Origin: AP-15 sp035252905
GTDB lineage: Bacteria; Pseudomonadota; Alphaproteobacteria; ATCC43930; CGMCC-115725
Length of the DNA stretch: 64,000 nucleotides
NCBI GenBank assembly: GCA_035252905.1
Contig: DATFCQ010000332.1
Location: 106,213 to 170,212, forward strand
Direction of reading: 5' to 3'
The stretch's first letter is position 1. Each line of letters begins with the position of its first letter. Of the stretch, positions 15,581 to 24,573 are shown piece after piece. Made by a program: the position numbers and the translations under genes. The notes beneath the pieces are model-generated. The model searched no databases. It saw nothing but the letters and a program-made list of their open reading frames with translations, and was not told the DNA's origin.

Positions 15581-18500
15581 ATGCCGGCAATTCTTCCCGC
15601 CGCGGCGCAGCCCGCGGCCACGCTCCCGCTGTTCCCCTCTTCCGCCGTACCCGACAAGGCCTCGGGTCTCGTCCATGCCGCGACCCTGCTCGCGCAGTTG
15701 CTGGGGCAAGGCCGCCCGCTCGACAGCCGCGCCCTGCGCGCCGCGATGGAGGCTGCCTTCAGCGGCAGCGATGCGGAAGGGGTCTGGGTGTGGAAGGACG
15801 CCTACGAGGCGTGCGAAGCGGCGCAGGTGCTGTTCCTGCGCAAGTTCGGCGCGGCGATGCGGGCCCGCGCGGGCTCGGCCGCGGCGATGCTCGACATGCT
15901 CGCGCGCCTCATCGCGCAGCTGCCGTCGCAGACGCGCCGCTCGGAGGAATCCGAGCACCTGCAGCAGTTCTCGACCCCCGTCACGCTCGGCTTTGTCGCC
16001 GCGCAAGCCGCCGTACTGACCTCGGCCGATGTCGTGCTCGAACCCTCGGCCGGGACGGGATTGCTCGTGATCTTCGCCGAGCTGGCCGGGGCGCGGCTCG
16101 TCCTCAACGAGATCGCTGACACCCGCGCCGGACTGCTCGGGCGCCTCTTCCGCGACACCCCGCTCACCCGCCACAACGCCGAGCAGATCCACGACCGCCT
16201 CGACGCCGCGATCCGGCCGAGCGTGGTGCTGATGAACCCACCCTTCTCGGCCTCGCCGCATGTCGAGAAGCGCTTTGCCGAGGCCGCCTTCCGCCATGTT
16301 TCCTCGGCCCTCGCTCGCCTCGCCGAGGGCGGACGCCTTGTCGCGATCACCGGCCACAATGTCGGCCCCGAGGGGCCGGGCTGGCGCGAGAGCTTTGTGC
16401 GCCTGCAGGAGAAGGGCCGCGTCGTGTTCAGCGCGGCGATCTCGGGCCAGGCCTATGCGCGCCACGGCACGACGATGGACACGCGGCTGACCGTGATCGA
16501 CCGCGTCCCGGCCGGGGACCCCCGCGTCTTCCCGCCGTCGCCGGGAATAGCCGCCACTCCGTCCGACCTGCTCGCGTGGATCAGCCGCTTCGTCCCACCG
16601 CGCCCGCCGGTCGCCGCCGCCTCCCCGCTTTCCAACCCCCGCGTGTTCCCTCTGCACGCGCCCGGCGCCGCAAAGCCAAAAGTCCCTCCGCCACCTGCTC
16701 CCCGTCCGGCGCCGGTCCCGGCCTTTATCGAACTCGCCTACGAGACCCGCGATTGGACGCCCGATCCCTCCGCGCGCCTGACCGCCAGCCTCTACGAGGG
16801 CTACGCGCTGCAATCGATCCATATTCCCGGCGCACACCCGCACCCGACAAAGCTCGTGCAGTCGGCGGCGATGGCCGCGGTCGCACCGCCGCGTCCTTCC
16901 TACCGGCCGCATCTGCCGCCACGCCTGATCGCCGAGGGCATCCTCTCAGACGCGCAGATCGAGAGCGTCATCATGGCCGGCGAGGCGCATTCGGGCCATC
17001 TCGCCGGCTCGTACACGGTCGACGAGACCTGGGACATCGTGCTGGCCGCGCCTGCCGATGGCAGGGACGCGGTGCGCTTCCGGCGCGGGTGGTTTCTCGG
17101 CGACGGCACCGGCGCCGGCAAGGGCCGCCAGGTCGCGGCAATCATCCTCGACAACTGGCTCAAGGGCCGCCGCCGGGCTGTGTGGATCTCGAAGTCCGAC
17201 AAGCTGATCGAGGATGCCGAGCGCGATTGGACGGCTTTGGGCGGCGAGCGCTCCGCCCTCGTGCCACTGTCGCGCTTCCGCCAGGGGGCGCCCATCACCC
17301 TCGCCGAGGGCATCCTCTTCGCCACCTACGCGACATTGCGCACGCAGGAGCGCGGCGAGAAGGCGAGCCGCGTCCGGCAGATCGTCGACTGGCTCGGGGC
17401 AGGCCCCGGCTCGGGGGCCGGGGCACGCTTTGACGGTGTTGTCGTCTTCGACGAGGCGCACGCGATGGCCAATGCCGCCGGAGACAAGAGCCAGCGCGGC
17501 GAGAAGAATCCGTCACAGCAGGGCCGGGCGGGTCTGCGCCTGCAGCACGCGCTGCCCGAGGCGCGCGTTCTCTACGTCTCGGCCACCGGCGCCACGACCG
17601 TGCAGAACCTCGCCTATGCTGCCCGGCTGGGCCTGTGGGGGACCGGTGACTTTCCGTTCGTGACCCGCGCCGAGTTTGTCGCGGCGATGGAGAAGGGCGG
17701 CGTCGCCGCGATGGAGGTGCTGGCCCGCGACCTGAAGGCACTCGGCCTCTATGCCGCCCGCTCATTGTCCTTTGAGGGCATCGAGTACGAGATCGTCGAG
17801 CATCGCCTCACGGACGAGCAGGTCCGCATCTACGACGCCTATGCCGATGCCTTCCAGATCATCCACCGGAACCTGAACGAGGCGCTGAAGGCCGCCAACA
17901 TCACAGGCACCAGCGGCGATACCTATAACCGCAACGCCAAATCCGCCGCGCGCTCGGCCTTCGAAAGCAACAAGCAGCGCTTTTTCAATCATCTTCTGAC
18001 GGCAATGAAGTGTCCGACCCTGATCGCCGCCCTGCAACGCGATCTCGATGAGGGCCATGCCGCTGTCGTGCAGATCGTCTCGACAAACGAGGCCTTGCTC
18101 GACCGCCGGCTCGCGCAAATCCCGACCTCGGAATGGAGCGATCTTTCGGTTGATATTACTCCCCGTGAGTATGTACTCGACTATTTAACCCACTCGTTCC
18201 CGACGCAGCTCTTCGAGCTGTTCACCGACGACGAGGGCAACCTGCACTCCCGCCCCGCCTACGACGAGGGCGGCAATCCTGTCATCTCGCGCGAGGCGGT
18301 CGAAAGGCGCGACCGGATGATCGAGCACTTGGCGTCCCTGCCGCCGGTGCAGGGCGCACTCGACCAGATCCTGCATCGCTTTGGCACCGAGACTGTCGCC
18401 GAGGTTACCGGCCGTTCGCGCCGCATCGTGCGGCGGGATGACCGGCTCTGCGTCGAGACCCGCCCCGCCTCGGCGAATTTCGCCGAGACCAGCGCCTTCA

Positions 18501-19972
18501 TGGACGACGAGAAGCGCATTCTCGTCTTCTCCGACGCCGGCGGCACCGGGCGCAGCTACCACGCCGATCTCGGGTGCAGGAACCAGCGCCTGCGCGTCCA
18601 TTACCTGCTGGAGCCGGGCTGGAGGGCCGACACTGCAATTCAGGGCCTCGGGCGCTCGAACCGCACCAACCAGAAGCAGCCGCCGGTCTTTCGCCCGATC
18701 GCCACCGATGTCAAGGGCGAGAAGCGCTTTCTCTCGACGATCGCGCGCCGCCTCGACACCTTGGGCGCGATCACCCGCGGGCAGCGCCAGACCGGCGGTC
18801 AGGGCCTCTTCCGCGCCGACGACAATCTCGAAAGCGCCTATGCCAAGGCGGCGTTGCGCCAATTCTACCAGCTGATCCATGCCGGCCGGGTCGAGGGCTG
18901 CTCGCTCAGCGAATTCGAGGAGGCGACCGGTCTCGATCTGACCGACGAGGACGGCTCCTTGCGCGAGGAATTGCCGCCGATCACGCAGTTCCTCAACCGC
19001 ATCCTGGCGCTACGCATCGCCTTGCAGAACCGGCTCTTCGCCGTCTTCGAGGATCTCCTGGAGGCGCGCATCGAGGCGGCGACCGCGGCCGGCACATACG
19101 ATGTCGGGGTAGAGACGCTTCTCGCCGAGAGCTTCTCCGTCGTCGAGCGCACCACCGTCCATACTCACGCCGCCACCGGCGCCGAGACGCGCTGCTATCG
19201 CGTGCTGCGCCGCGACCGCAACCGCCCGCTGCCGCTCGAGGAGGCCCTTGCGCTGGCGCGCGGCACCGGCGCCCGGCTGGTGGTCAATGAGCAGTCGCAC
19301 CGCGCCGCGGTGCAGGTGCCCGCCGCCAGCCTGATGAACGACGACGGCACCGTCGAGCCACGCACCCGGCTGATCCGGCCGATGGGGCGCGAAACCCTGA
19401 CCCGCGACGAGTTCAACCGCTCGCACTGGCGCGCGGTCACGCCCGAGCATTTTGCGCCGCTGTGGGAGGCCGAATGCGCCAAGGTGCCGGAATTCTCCGA
19501 GAGCGAATTCCACGTCATCACCGGCCTCCTGCTGCCGATCTGGGACCGGCTGCCGTCCGACAGCCTGCGCGTCTATCGCTTTGCGGCCGATGACGGCGAG
19601 CGCGTGATTGGTCGTCTCGTCACGCCGGAAGCCCTCGCCCGCGTTTATGAGGGACTCGGTGTCACCGGAGCGCCCGGCCTGTCGCCGGAGGAGGCTTGGG
19701 ATGCCGTCCGCGAGCGCGGCGCGGTGCTCGACCTTGCCGGCGGGCTGCAAATCCGCCGCGCGCTGGTGATGAACGCCTGGCGCGTCGAGCTCGCCGGCTT
19801 CTCCGGCGGCGCGGTGCCCCAGTTCAAGGCGCTCGGTCTCACCTCGGAGATCATCGCCTGGCGCCTGCGGCTCTTCCTGCCCGTCACCGAGGAGGGCGGG
19901 CCGACGCTGCTGGCCACCCTCTTCGAGCGCCATCCGCTGTTGCGCGTCCATGCGCGCTCCGCCGCGGACTGA
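15581..19972 (+). CDS. Methyltransferase plus strawberry-notch-type SF2 helicase fusion
   Basis: A 1463-residue protein. The N-terminal part is an N6-adenine methyltransferase-like domain: EPSAGTGLLVIFAE (SAM site) and the NPPF catalytic motif near residue 220. The middle is a strawberry-notch/SNF2-like helicase with Walker A GDGTGAGKGRQ near 510, DEAH near 625, and a C-terminal helicase lobe with IQGLGRSNRTNQ near 1026. A long C-terminal region completes it. Such giants are common on alphaproteobacterial plasmids; their substrate is not known. A role in protecting or modifying plasmid DNA during establishment is inferred from the ardC context. It has a structured leader and is followed after 20 bases by the Toprim gene. 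Confidence 0.85.
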   Translation: MPAILPAAAQPAATLPLFPSSAVPDKASGLVHAATLLAQLLGQGRPLDSRALRAAMEAAFSGSDAEGVWVWKDAYEACEAAQVLFLRKFGAAMRARAGSAAAMLDMLARLIAQLPSQTRRSEESEHLQQFSTPVTLGFVAAQAAVLTSADVVLEPSAGTGLLVIFAELAGARLVLNEIADTRAGLLGRLFRDTPLTRHNAEQIHDRLDAAIRPSVVLMNPPFSASPHVEKRFAEAAFRHVSSALARLAEGGRLVAITGHNVGPEGPGWRESFVRLQEKGRVVFSAAISGQAYARHGTTMDTRLTVIDRVPAGDPRVFPPSPGIAATPSDLLAWISRFVPPRPPVAAASPLSNPRVFPLHAPGAAKPKVPPPPAPRPAPVPAFIELAYETRDWTPDPSARLTASLYEGYALQSIHIPGAHPHPTKLVQSAAMAAVAPPRPSYRPHLPPRLIAEGILSDAQIESVIMAGEAHSGHLAGSYTVDETWDIVLAAPADGRDAVRFRRGWFLGDGTGAGKGRQVAAIILDNWLKGRRRAVWISKSDKLIEDAERDWTALGGERSALVPLSRFRQGAPITLAEGILFATYATLRTQERGEKASRVRQIVDWLGAGPGSGAGARFDGVVVFDEAHAMANAAGDKSQRGEKNPSQQGRAGLRLQHALPEARVLYVSATGATTVQNLAYAARLGLWGTGDFPFVTRAEFVAAMEKGGVAAMEVLARDLKALGLYAARSLSFEGIEYEIVEHRLTDEQVRIYDAYADAFQIIHRNLNEALKAANITGTSGDTYNRNAKSAARSAFESNKQRFFNHLLTAMKCPTLIAALQRDLDEGHAAVVQIVSTNEALLDRRLAQIPTSEWSDLSVDITPREYVLDYLTHSFPTQLFELFTDDEGNLHSRPAYDEGGNPVISREAVERRDRMIEHLASLPPVQGALDQILHRFGTETVAEVTGRSRRIVRRDDRLCVETRPASANFAETSAFMDDEKRILVFSDAGGTGRSYHADLGCRNQRLRVHYLLEPGWRADTAIQGLGRSNRTNQKQPPVFRPIATDVKGEKRFLSTIARRLDTLGAITRGQRQTGGQGLFRADDNLESAYAKAALRQFYQLIHAGRVEGCSLSEFEEATGLDLTDEDGSLREELPPITQFLNRILALRIALQNRLFAVFEDLLEARIEAATAAGTYDVGVETLLAESFSVVERTTVHTHAATGAETRCYRVLRRDRNRPLPLEEALALARGTGARLVVNEQSHRAAVQVPAASLMNDDGTVEPRTRLIRPMGRETLTRDEFNRSHWRAVTPEHFAPLWEAECAKVPEFSESEFHVITGLLLPIWDRLPSDSLRVYRFAADDGERVIGRLVTPEALARVYEGLGVTGAPGLSPEEAWDAVRERGAVLDLAGGLQIRRALVMNAWRVELAGFSGGAVPQFKALGLTSEIIAWRLRLFLPVTEEGGPTLLATLFERHPLLRVHARSAAD

Positions 19973-19992
19973 CCGCGACTGCGAGCCGTGTC

Positions 19993-21033
19993 ATGGCCAG
20001 CGCCGCCGCTCTGGCGCACCGCCTCGCGCGCGATGCCGAGGCGGTGTGCCGCCATTACCTGTCTCAAGGCCGCCGCTCGGGCCGCTACTGGCTCTGCGGC
20101 GACGTCATGAACACCCCGGGGCGCAGCCTTTATGTCCGCCTCGCCGGTCCCGGCATTCCCGGCAGATGGACCGATGCCGCGACCCTGGAGCACGGCGATC
20201 TCCTCGACCTGATCGCCCTCAACCGCGGCTGCGGCACCCTGAGTGCGGCGATGGCGGAGGCCCGCGCTTTCCTCGCCCTGCCGCGGTCCTCCAGGCCGAA
20301 GGAGCCTTTGCCGCCTGCCCGCAGCGGCTCCCCCGAGGCTGCCCGCCGTCTGTTCCGCGCCGGCCGGCCGATTCCCGGCACGCCGGCCGAGGCCTATCTG
20401 CGCGCCCGTGGTATCACCGGCCGGCTCGACTGGCCCGCCCTGCGCTTCCACCCCGCCGCCTGGTATCGCGAGAGCCCCGAGGCACCACGCCGGTCCTGGC
20501 CGGCCCTCCTCGCCGCCGTCACCGACAGCGACGGTACGATCACCGGGATCCTGCGCACATGGCTCGATCCGCATCGTCCGGCAAAAGCGCCGATCGCCGA
20601 GCCGCGCCGGGCGCTGGGGCATCTGCTCGGCAACGGCGTGCACTTCGGCTCCGTCTTGGATGTTCTCGCCGCCGGCGAAGGCATCGAGACCGTGCTCGCG
20701 CTCAAATCCGTGCTGCCCGTCCTGCCGATGATCGCCGGGCTGTCGGCCAACCACCTCGCCGCCCTCGCCTTCCCGCCGACGCTGCGCCACCTCTACGTCG
20801 CGCGCGACAACGATGCGGCCGGCCGCAGGGCGGCGGAGCGGCTGCACGAGCAGGGGGTGGCAGCCGGCATCGAGGTGCACGACCTCGTGCCGGTGCACGG
20901 CGACTTCAACCTCGACCTGTGCCGGCTCGGCCCTGCGGCCCTGCTCGGGCACCTCGCGCCGCAGCTCGCCCCGGCCGACCGGGTGCGTCTTCTGTCCCGC
21001 GATCCCACCGTGAATGCAGGCGGGTCAACTTGA
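19993..21033 (+). CDS. Toprim-domain protein (DUF7146-like, plasmid primase type)
   Basis: A 346-residue protein. The N-terminus (CRHYLSQGRRSGRYWLCGDV, DLIALNRGCGTLSAAMAEAR) resembles the DUF7146 region of plasmid and phage primases. The C-terminal Toprim domain has the conserved acidic motifs AAGEGIETVLAL near residue 230 and YVARDNDAAG near 270. A classical N-terminal zinc finger is absent, and no helicase domain is fused. It probably synthesises or handles primers during plasmid replication or transfer. The start at 19993 follows the strawberry-notch gene closely, suggesting a shared transcript. Confidence 0.8.
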   Translation: MASAAALAHRLARDAEAVCRHYLSQGRRSGRYWLCGDVMNTPGRSLYVRLAGPGIPGRWTDAATLEHGDLLDLIALNRGCGTLSAAMAEARAFLALPRSSRPKEPLPPARSGSPEAARRLFRAGRPIPGTPAEAYLRARGITGRLDWPALRFHPAAWYRESPEAPRRSWPALLAAVTDSDGTITGILRTWLDPHRPAKAPIAEPRRALGHLLGNGVHFGSVLDVLAAGEGIETVLALKSVLPVLPMIAGLSANHLAALAFPPTLRHLYVARDNDAAGRRAAERLHEQGVAAGIEVHDLVPVHGDFNLDLCRLGPAALLGHLAPQLAPADRVRLLSRDPTVNAGGST

Positions 21034-21388
21034 GCGTCATCGTCCGGATCCGGCCGGAAGGGAGAGCGGGTGCCGGTCGTGCCGGCAGGCTGCCCCTGCT
21101 GACCGGAGGGGGCCGCGCCGGCGGCCTTCCCGAGCGGGCGATCTGCCGGAGGCGCGGCGGGCTGGCAATGGCGCGCGCCGGAAATTTTCCGCCGCCGGGC
21201 CAGAGGCCCGGCTTTGCAGCGCGAGGCAAAATTTCCGGCCCGCTGCCATCCTCCGCGTTGCTGCGGCCCTTGCCGCCCCCGCGAAAGAGCACGGGGACGG
21301 CCGCGGGTGCCGTCCCGCCCCGCCCCCGGCGGGCGATCGCCGTGAAGGCCGCGATGGGCGCGGCCGGACCGGCAGAGAGGCACCCGCC
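21034..21388 (+). other. Long leader with a large double hairpin
   Basis: This 355-base gap before the DUF2493 gene contains GCCGGAAATTTT (21177-21188) paired perfectly with AAAATTTCCGGC (21228-21239), enclosing GCCGGGCC/GGCCCGGC (21194-21212). Downstream comes CCTCCGCGTTGCTGCGG near 21250, then a GCCGTGAAGGCCGCGATGGG stretch near 21339. The same order (large hairpin, CCTCCGCGTTGCT, CCATCAAGGCCGCAAGGGG) precedes the DUF736 gene at 23275. The hairpin may also terminate the Toprim transcript. Confidence 0.5.
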
Positions 21389-22399
21389 ATGACCCACAAC
21401 GACACCACCCTTCCCTTTGAAACCGATCCCGACACCGAGTCGCACGCCGCCTCCCCGACCGCGCATCTCCTCGCCGAACTCGCCCTCTACGGCCATCGCC
21501 CTGGCGCCGACGAGCCCGATCCGCGGCCCCTGCCCGAACCCGAGGCCGCCCAGACCCAACTCAACGCGGTGGTCGAGGCGCTCAGCACCCTGCTGACCGG
21601 CACAAGGCTCGAGGACGATCTCGCCGACGTCCTGTGGTCCTTTGTCAACCTGTTCCACCGCAAGATCGACCGCCTCGAAGCCGAGCTTGACCGCAACGAG
21701 CAGGCGCAGAAGCACAGCCAGACCGAGCAGGACGGCTCCGAGGTCAAGTCCGTCGAACTCGAACGCCTGATCGCCGAGGGCCTCAGCCTGATCGAGCGCC
21801 GCAACGCCTTCGAATTCTTCCGCGACCACGCCGCCGAGCTGTTCGAGATCGAGACCGCCTCGACCTGGCGCCCGCGCGCCGGCTCGATGGTCAGCCATCG
21901 CACCCTGACCGCCGCGATGATCGACAGCCGCGACTTTCTCGCTGCCCGCCGCCGCGCCGATGCGCAGGTGCTCGCCCCGTCTGGCCCGCGCATCGCCTTC
22001 ACCGGCGGCGCCGAGTGCAACGATCACGAGCGCATCTGGGCCGTGCTCGACAAGGTGCGCGCCAAGCATCCAGACATGGTGCTGCTGCACGGCGGCTCTC
22101 CGAAGGGCGCCGAGCGCATCGCCGCCTGCTGGGCCGATAATCGCAAGGTGCCGCAGGTCGTCTTCAAGCCCGACTGGAACCAGCACAAGAACGCCGCCCC
22201 GTTCAAGCGCAACGACCGGATGCTCGAAGCCCTGCCGATCGGCGTCGTCGCCTTCCCCGGCTCCGGCATTTCCGCCAACCTCGCCGACAAGGCGAAAAAG
22301 CTCGGCATCCCGGTCCTGCGCTTCGACCAGTCGGCCCCCCACGGGTCCGGCCAAAGGCCGGCCCGAGGACAGGCTCCGGCCGAGGGCGGCGCCGCGTAG
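21389..22399 (+). CDS. DUF2493 (SLOG/YAcAr-like) protein
   Basis: A 336-residue protein. Residues 1-190 are a helical, acidic N-terminal region (LAELALYGHRPGADEPDPRP, FVNLFHRKIDRLEAELDRNE). From about residue 200 there is a Rossmann-like DUF2493 domain (RIAFTGGAECNDHERIWAVL, VLLHGGSPKGAERIAACWAD, FKPDWNQHKNAAPFKRNDRM). SLOG-type domains are thought to bind nucleotides or related ligands; no specific role is known for the plasmid family. The start at 21389 is preceded by AGAGAGGCACC. A GC-rich gap of nearly 900 bases follows. Confidence 0.8.
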   Translation: MTHNDTTLPFETDPDTESHAASPTAHLLAELALYGHRPGADEPDPRPLPEPEAAQTQLNAVVEALSTLLTGTRLEDDLADVLWSFVNLFHRKIDRLEAELDRNEQAQKHSQTEQDGSEVKSVELERLIAEGLSLIERRNAFEFFRDHAAELFEIETASTWRPRAGSMVSHRTLTAAMIDSRDFLAARRRADAQVLAPSGPRIAFTGGAECNDHERIWAVLDKVRAKHPDMVLLHGGSPKGAERIAACWADNRKVPQVVFKPDWNQHKNAAPFKRNDRMLEALPIGVVAFPGSGISANLADKAKKLGIPVLRFDQSAPHGSGQRPARGQAPAEGGAA

Positions 22400-22633
22400 G
22401 CGCCGTCCCCTCGTCTATTCATCAGCCGTTAGCAGCCGGTGAGCCACACCGGCGGTCGCCGGCGTCTGTTGGACCGGCCTCCTATCCTTTCCCCGTCGCT
22501 TGTCGTGCCCTGTCGTCGGTGCCGATGCCCCGGATGAGCCCCGCTCCTCGGCCGTCAGCGCCACCGGCCGCGTGCGGCCAGGCTCCTGCGGGCGCGACGG
22601 CGCGCAACAGCAAAGCAGAGCTGCCCCGGTGTC

Positions 22634-22651
22634 TCCCGGCGAAAGCCGGGA
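22634..22651. repeat. REP-like palindrome
   Basis: TCCCGGC-GAAA-GCCGGGA, a perfect 7-bp stem with a GAAA tetraloop, in an intergenic region. Related palindromes lie inside coding DNA at 34713-34730 and 61467-61490. Confidence 0.6.
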
Positions 22652-23029
22652 CCAAGCGCCGCGGCACACCGCGAGATCGCTGCACCAACCGGATACCGCA
22701 CATCCTCACCATCCCGACCGTTCGACGGCGGCGCGATCGCCAAAACCGGGATGGGCATCGTCATCGTCCTCTCGACAGGACACGCGGCCACGTGGCGGTC
22801 CGCTCCCATCCGGCGCCGATCCAGAGCTCCACCACGAGCCGCTGTTGGGATGCCGGGTTGCCCCATTCGGCCGGACGGACCCTGACATTCGCATCCGATC
22901 CTGACCGCACGGCGGCTGTGCCTTCCCCGCCGGTTCGATGCCGTGCGCCACGCTTGTCTCCTTGCTGCTGAGGCCCGCTCCCCTTCGGCCTTGCTTGCTG
23001 GCGGATCTGGCACCGGGGTGCGGGCGCGC

Positions 23030-23049
23030 CCCTTCGACAAGCTCAGGAC
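23030..23049 (+). repeat. CCTTCGACAAGCTCAGG-type dispersed repeat
   Basis: CCCTTCGACAAGCTCAGGAC. The same core appears at 26601-26620, 27106-27125 and 61122-61141. This short sequence is a widespread dispersed repeat in proteobacteria; here one copy interrupts a gene. Confidence 0.7.
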
Positions 23050-23098
23050 GCGCCCCGGCCTCGATCCCGCAACGGCCGGTCTGCGACTTTCTTCCCCT

Positions 23099-23134
23099 GC
23101 GCGACCCCGCGCGCCAGGTCGCGCGGGGTCGCGC
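23099..23134. repeat. Perfect 15-bp inverted repeat
   Basis: GCGCGACCCCGCGCG and its exact complement separated by CCAGGT. It lies about 140 bases before the DUF736 start and occupies the same relative place as the double hairpin before the DUF2493 gene. Could be a terminator without a T-run, or a leader structure. Confidence 0.55.
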
Positions 23135-23274
23135 ATTCCTCGCGGCACAAGAAAGCCTCGCCCGACCGTCCTCCGCGTTGCTCCGGCCGCATAGCGGTGC
23201 GGGCCGGCCGCCCCGGCGCCTCTTGACCGCCATCAAGGCCGCAAGGGGCGGCCCTGATCCAGCAGGAGACGACT

Positions 23275-23580
23275 ATGGCTCAGATCGGCACTTTCACGCG
23301 CAACGAGGACGGCTCGCTGGTCGGTTTCATCAGGACCCTCAGGCTCAATGCCAAGGTCCGTTTCGTTCCGACCGACAAGGACAACGACAAGGCCCCCGAC
23401 CTGCGCGGCTACGTCGGGGCTGTCGAGGTCGGCGCCGGGTGGAAGCGCACCGCCCGAGAGACCGGCCGCGAGTTCTTCTCGGTGAAGCTCGACGACCCCT
23501 CTTTCCCGGCCCCGATCTACGCGAGCCTCGTGGAGGTCGAGGACGGATACGCGCTGATCTGGTCGCGCCCGGACCGCTGA
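23275..23580 (+). CDS. DUF736 family protein
   Basis: A 101-residue protein with the complete DUF736 pattern: MAQIGTFTRNEDGSLVGFIR at the start, a middle DLRGYVGAVEVGAGWKRTAR and a C-terminal FFSVKLDDPSFPAPIYASLV. DUF736 proteins are near-universal on large alphaproteobacterial plasmids and ICEs; their function is unknown. GCAGGAGACG precedes the ATG. Its leader shares blocks with that of the DUF2493 gene. Confidence 0.9.
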   Translation: MAQIGTFTRNEDGSLVGFIRTLRLNAKVRFVPTDKDNDKAPDLRGYVGAVEVGAGWKRTARETGREFFSVKLDDPSFPAPIYASLVEVEDGYALIWSRPDR

Positions 23581-23648
23581 CCGCGGCGATGGCGGCGCCC
23601 CGGCCAACACCGGGCGCCGCCGCTCTTTTTCGATGAAAAAGGAGCAGC

Positions 23649-23813
23649 ATGGGTGCGACACGCGATGTCGTAATTTTGCCGGACGGTGCCGCGTCTCTCG
23701 CACCTGCCGGGAACGACGGGTTCATCGAATTCGCCCAACTCTGCACCAGGCTCGCCGGCCGGGCCGGCAGCGGGTGGCAAAAACAGAGTAAGAGGAAAAA
23801 CAGGGCTGCGTGA
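23649..23813 (+). CDS. Possible 54-residue small protein
   Basis: An open frame starting MGATRDVVILPDGAASLAPA, preceded by AAAAAGGAGCAGC, a good ribosome-binding site. The C-terminus is short and basic (QKQSKRKNRAA). It lies between DUF736 and the frameshifted gene at 23893. No domain. It may equally be leader DNA of the next gene, since AAGAGGAAAAACAG also occurs in related leaders. Confidence 0.35.
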   Translation: MGATRDVVILPDGAASLAPAGNDGFIEFAQLCTRLAGRAGSGWQKQSKRKNRAA

Positions 23814-23828
23814 AAGATCACTGGGCAA

Positions 23829-23867
23829 GAGAAGGCTCTCGGCACCCGCCTCGGAAACCGCCTTCTC
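23829..23867 (+). promoter_or_regulatory. Leader stem resembling the pseudoknot-like family
   Basis: GAGAAGG (23829-23835) pairs perfectly with CCTTCTC (23861-23867) around a 25-base loop, 25 bases before the ATG at 23893. The position and the GAGARNN form match the second stem of the leaders at 7293, 13691 and 15516, but the other stem is only weakly supported. Confidence 0.3.
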
Positions 23868-23892
23868 CCCCGGTCCTTCAGCGGAGGGCATC

Positions 23893-24289
23893 ATGCGCAG
23901 CCAGTACTTTCAGACGCGGGACTCGTTCATCCCGAAGGCGCGGTCGCGCTCGTGCACGAGCATTCGAGTGCCGTCGCTTACACCTATACCGACAGCCGTG
24001 GCCGGCTCTACACCGTCGGCTTCAGCGGCCGGCGCAACAAGCCGGATTGGCACCTCTCATTCCGCACCGAGGAAGCCCGGACACGGAAGATCAAACGGCC
24101 TACGGCTGGGTCAACGTCCGGATCGCTGCGCCCTGCCCGGAAGGCAAGCGGCTCTCCGAAGCCCATGGCGATATCGTCCGGATGATCCTCGACGCCGGGA
24201 TTAGGCTCTCTTCCTACGACAGTGCCGATCACGGCAGCGGCTACAAGATCAGCGTCTCATTCACGCAGCACAAGCAATCCGACAAGTGA
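23893..24289 (+). pseudogene. Frameshifted hypothetical gene
   Basis: Starts MRSQYFQTRDSFIPKA at 23893 and then loses frame. The next frame reads VALVHEHSSAVAYTYTDSRG and GFSGRRNKPDWHLSFRTEEA, and the third reads DTEDQTAYGWVNVRIAAPCP to SGYKISVSFTQHKQSDK. Two frame changes are needed to join these, so the gene is broken, or two gene remnants are fused. No domain recognised. A sequencing error cannot be excluded. Confidence 0.55.
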
Positions 24290-24363
24290 AGAGTACAGCC
24301 GAGGCCGGCCGGAGCGCCGTCGCAAATCGCCGATGACCTGCCATGTGCAATCGAGGTCCCCTG

Positions 24364-24573
24364 ATGACAAAGGCTGAAATGTTCCGCCTGATCACGGCTT
24401 GTCTGGACGCGGCAGAGTCCGCCGAAGGCTGCAGCCGGCAAGGCCATGACCTGTTGGCACACGCGCAGCAGGCCGCCGCGGATCGGTATTATGACGCGTC
24501 GCCGGAAATCGGCGAACAACTCCTCGTCCATGACGAGGAGCTTTTGCCAGGCAAGCCGGAGGTCGGTATATGA
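24364..24573 (+). CDS. Small hypothetical helical protein
   Basis: A 69-residue protein starting MTKAEMFRLITACLDAAESA. GAGGTCC precedes the ATG at 24364. Its stop overlaps the next start by four bases (ATGA, 24570-24573), showing coupling. No known domain. Confidence 0.55.
   Translation: MTKAEMFRLITACLDAAESAEGCSRQGHDLLAHAQQAAADRYYDASPEIGEQLLVHDEELLPGKPEVGI

Larger units (their letters stand above)
22400..23274. other. Long non-coding gap with palindromic repeats
   Basis: 875 bases with no convincing gene; all open frames are low-complexity and antisense to each other. Visible elements are a REP-like hairpin TCCCGGC-GAAA-GCCGGGA at 22634-22651, a CCCTTCGACAAGCTCAGGAC repeat at 23030-23049, and a perfect 15-base-pair hairpin GCGCGACCCCGCGCG (23099-23113) with its complement (23120-23134). 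The DUF736 leader motif CCTCCGCGTTGCT lies near 23170. Confidence 0.55.

Noticed and set aside
15458..16912. 484-residue minus-strand frame opposite the strawberry-notch gene
   Set aside because: Antisense shadow of the conserved methyltransferase domain.
22500..23148. Overlapping frames of 134-197 residues in the gap after the DUF2493 gene
   Set aside because: They oppose each other, are Arg/Ser/Pro-rich and cross palindromic repeats; no start signals. Treated as non-coding.
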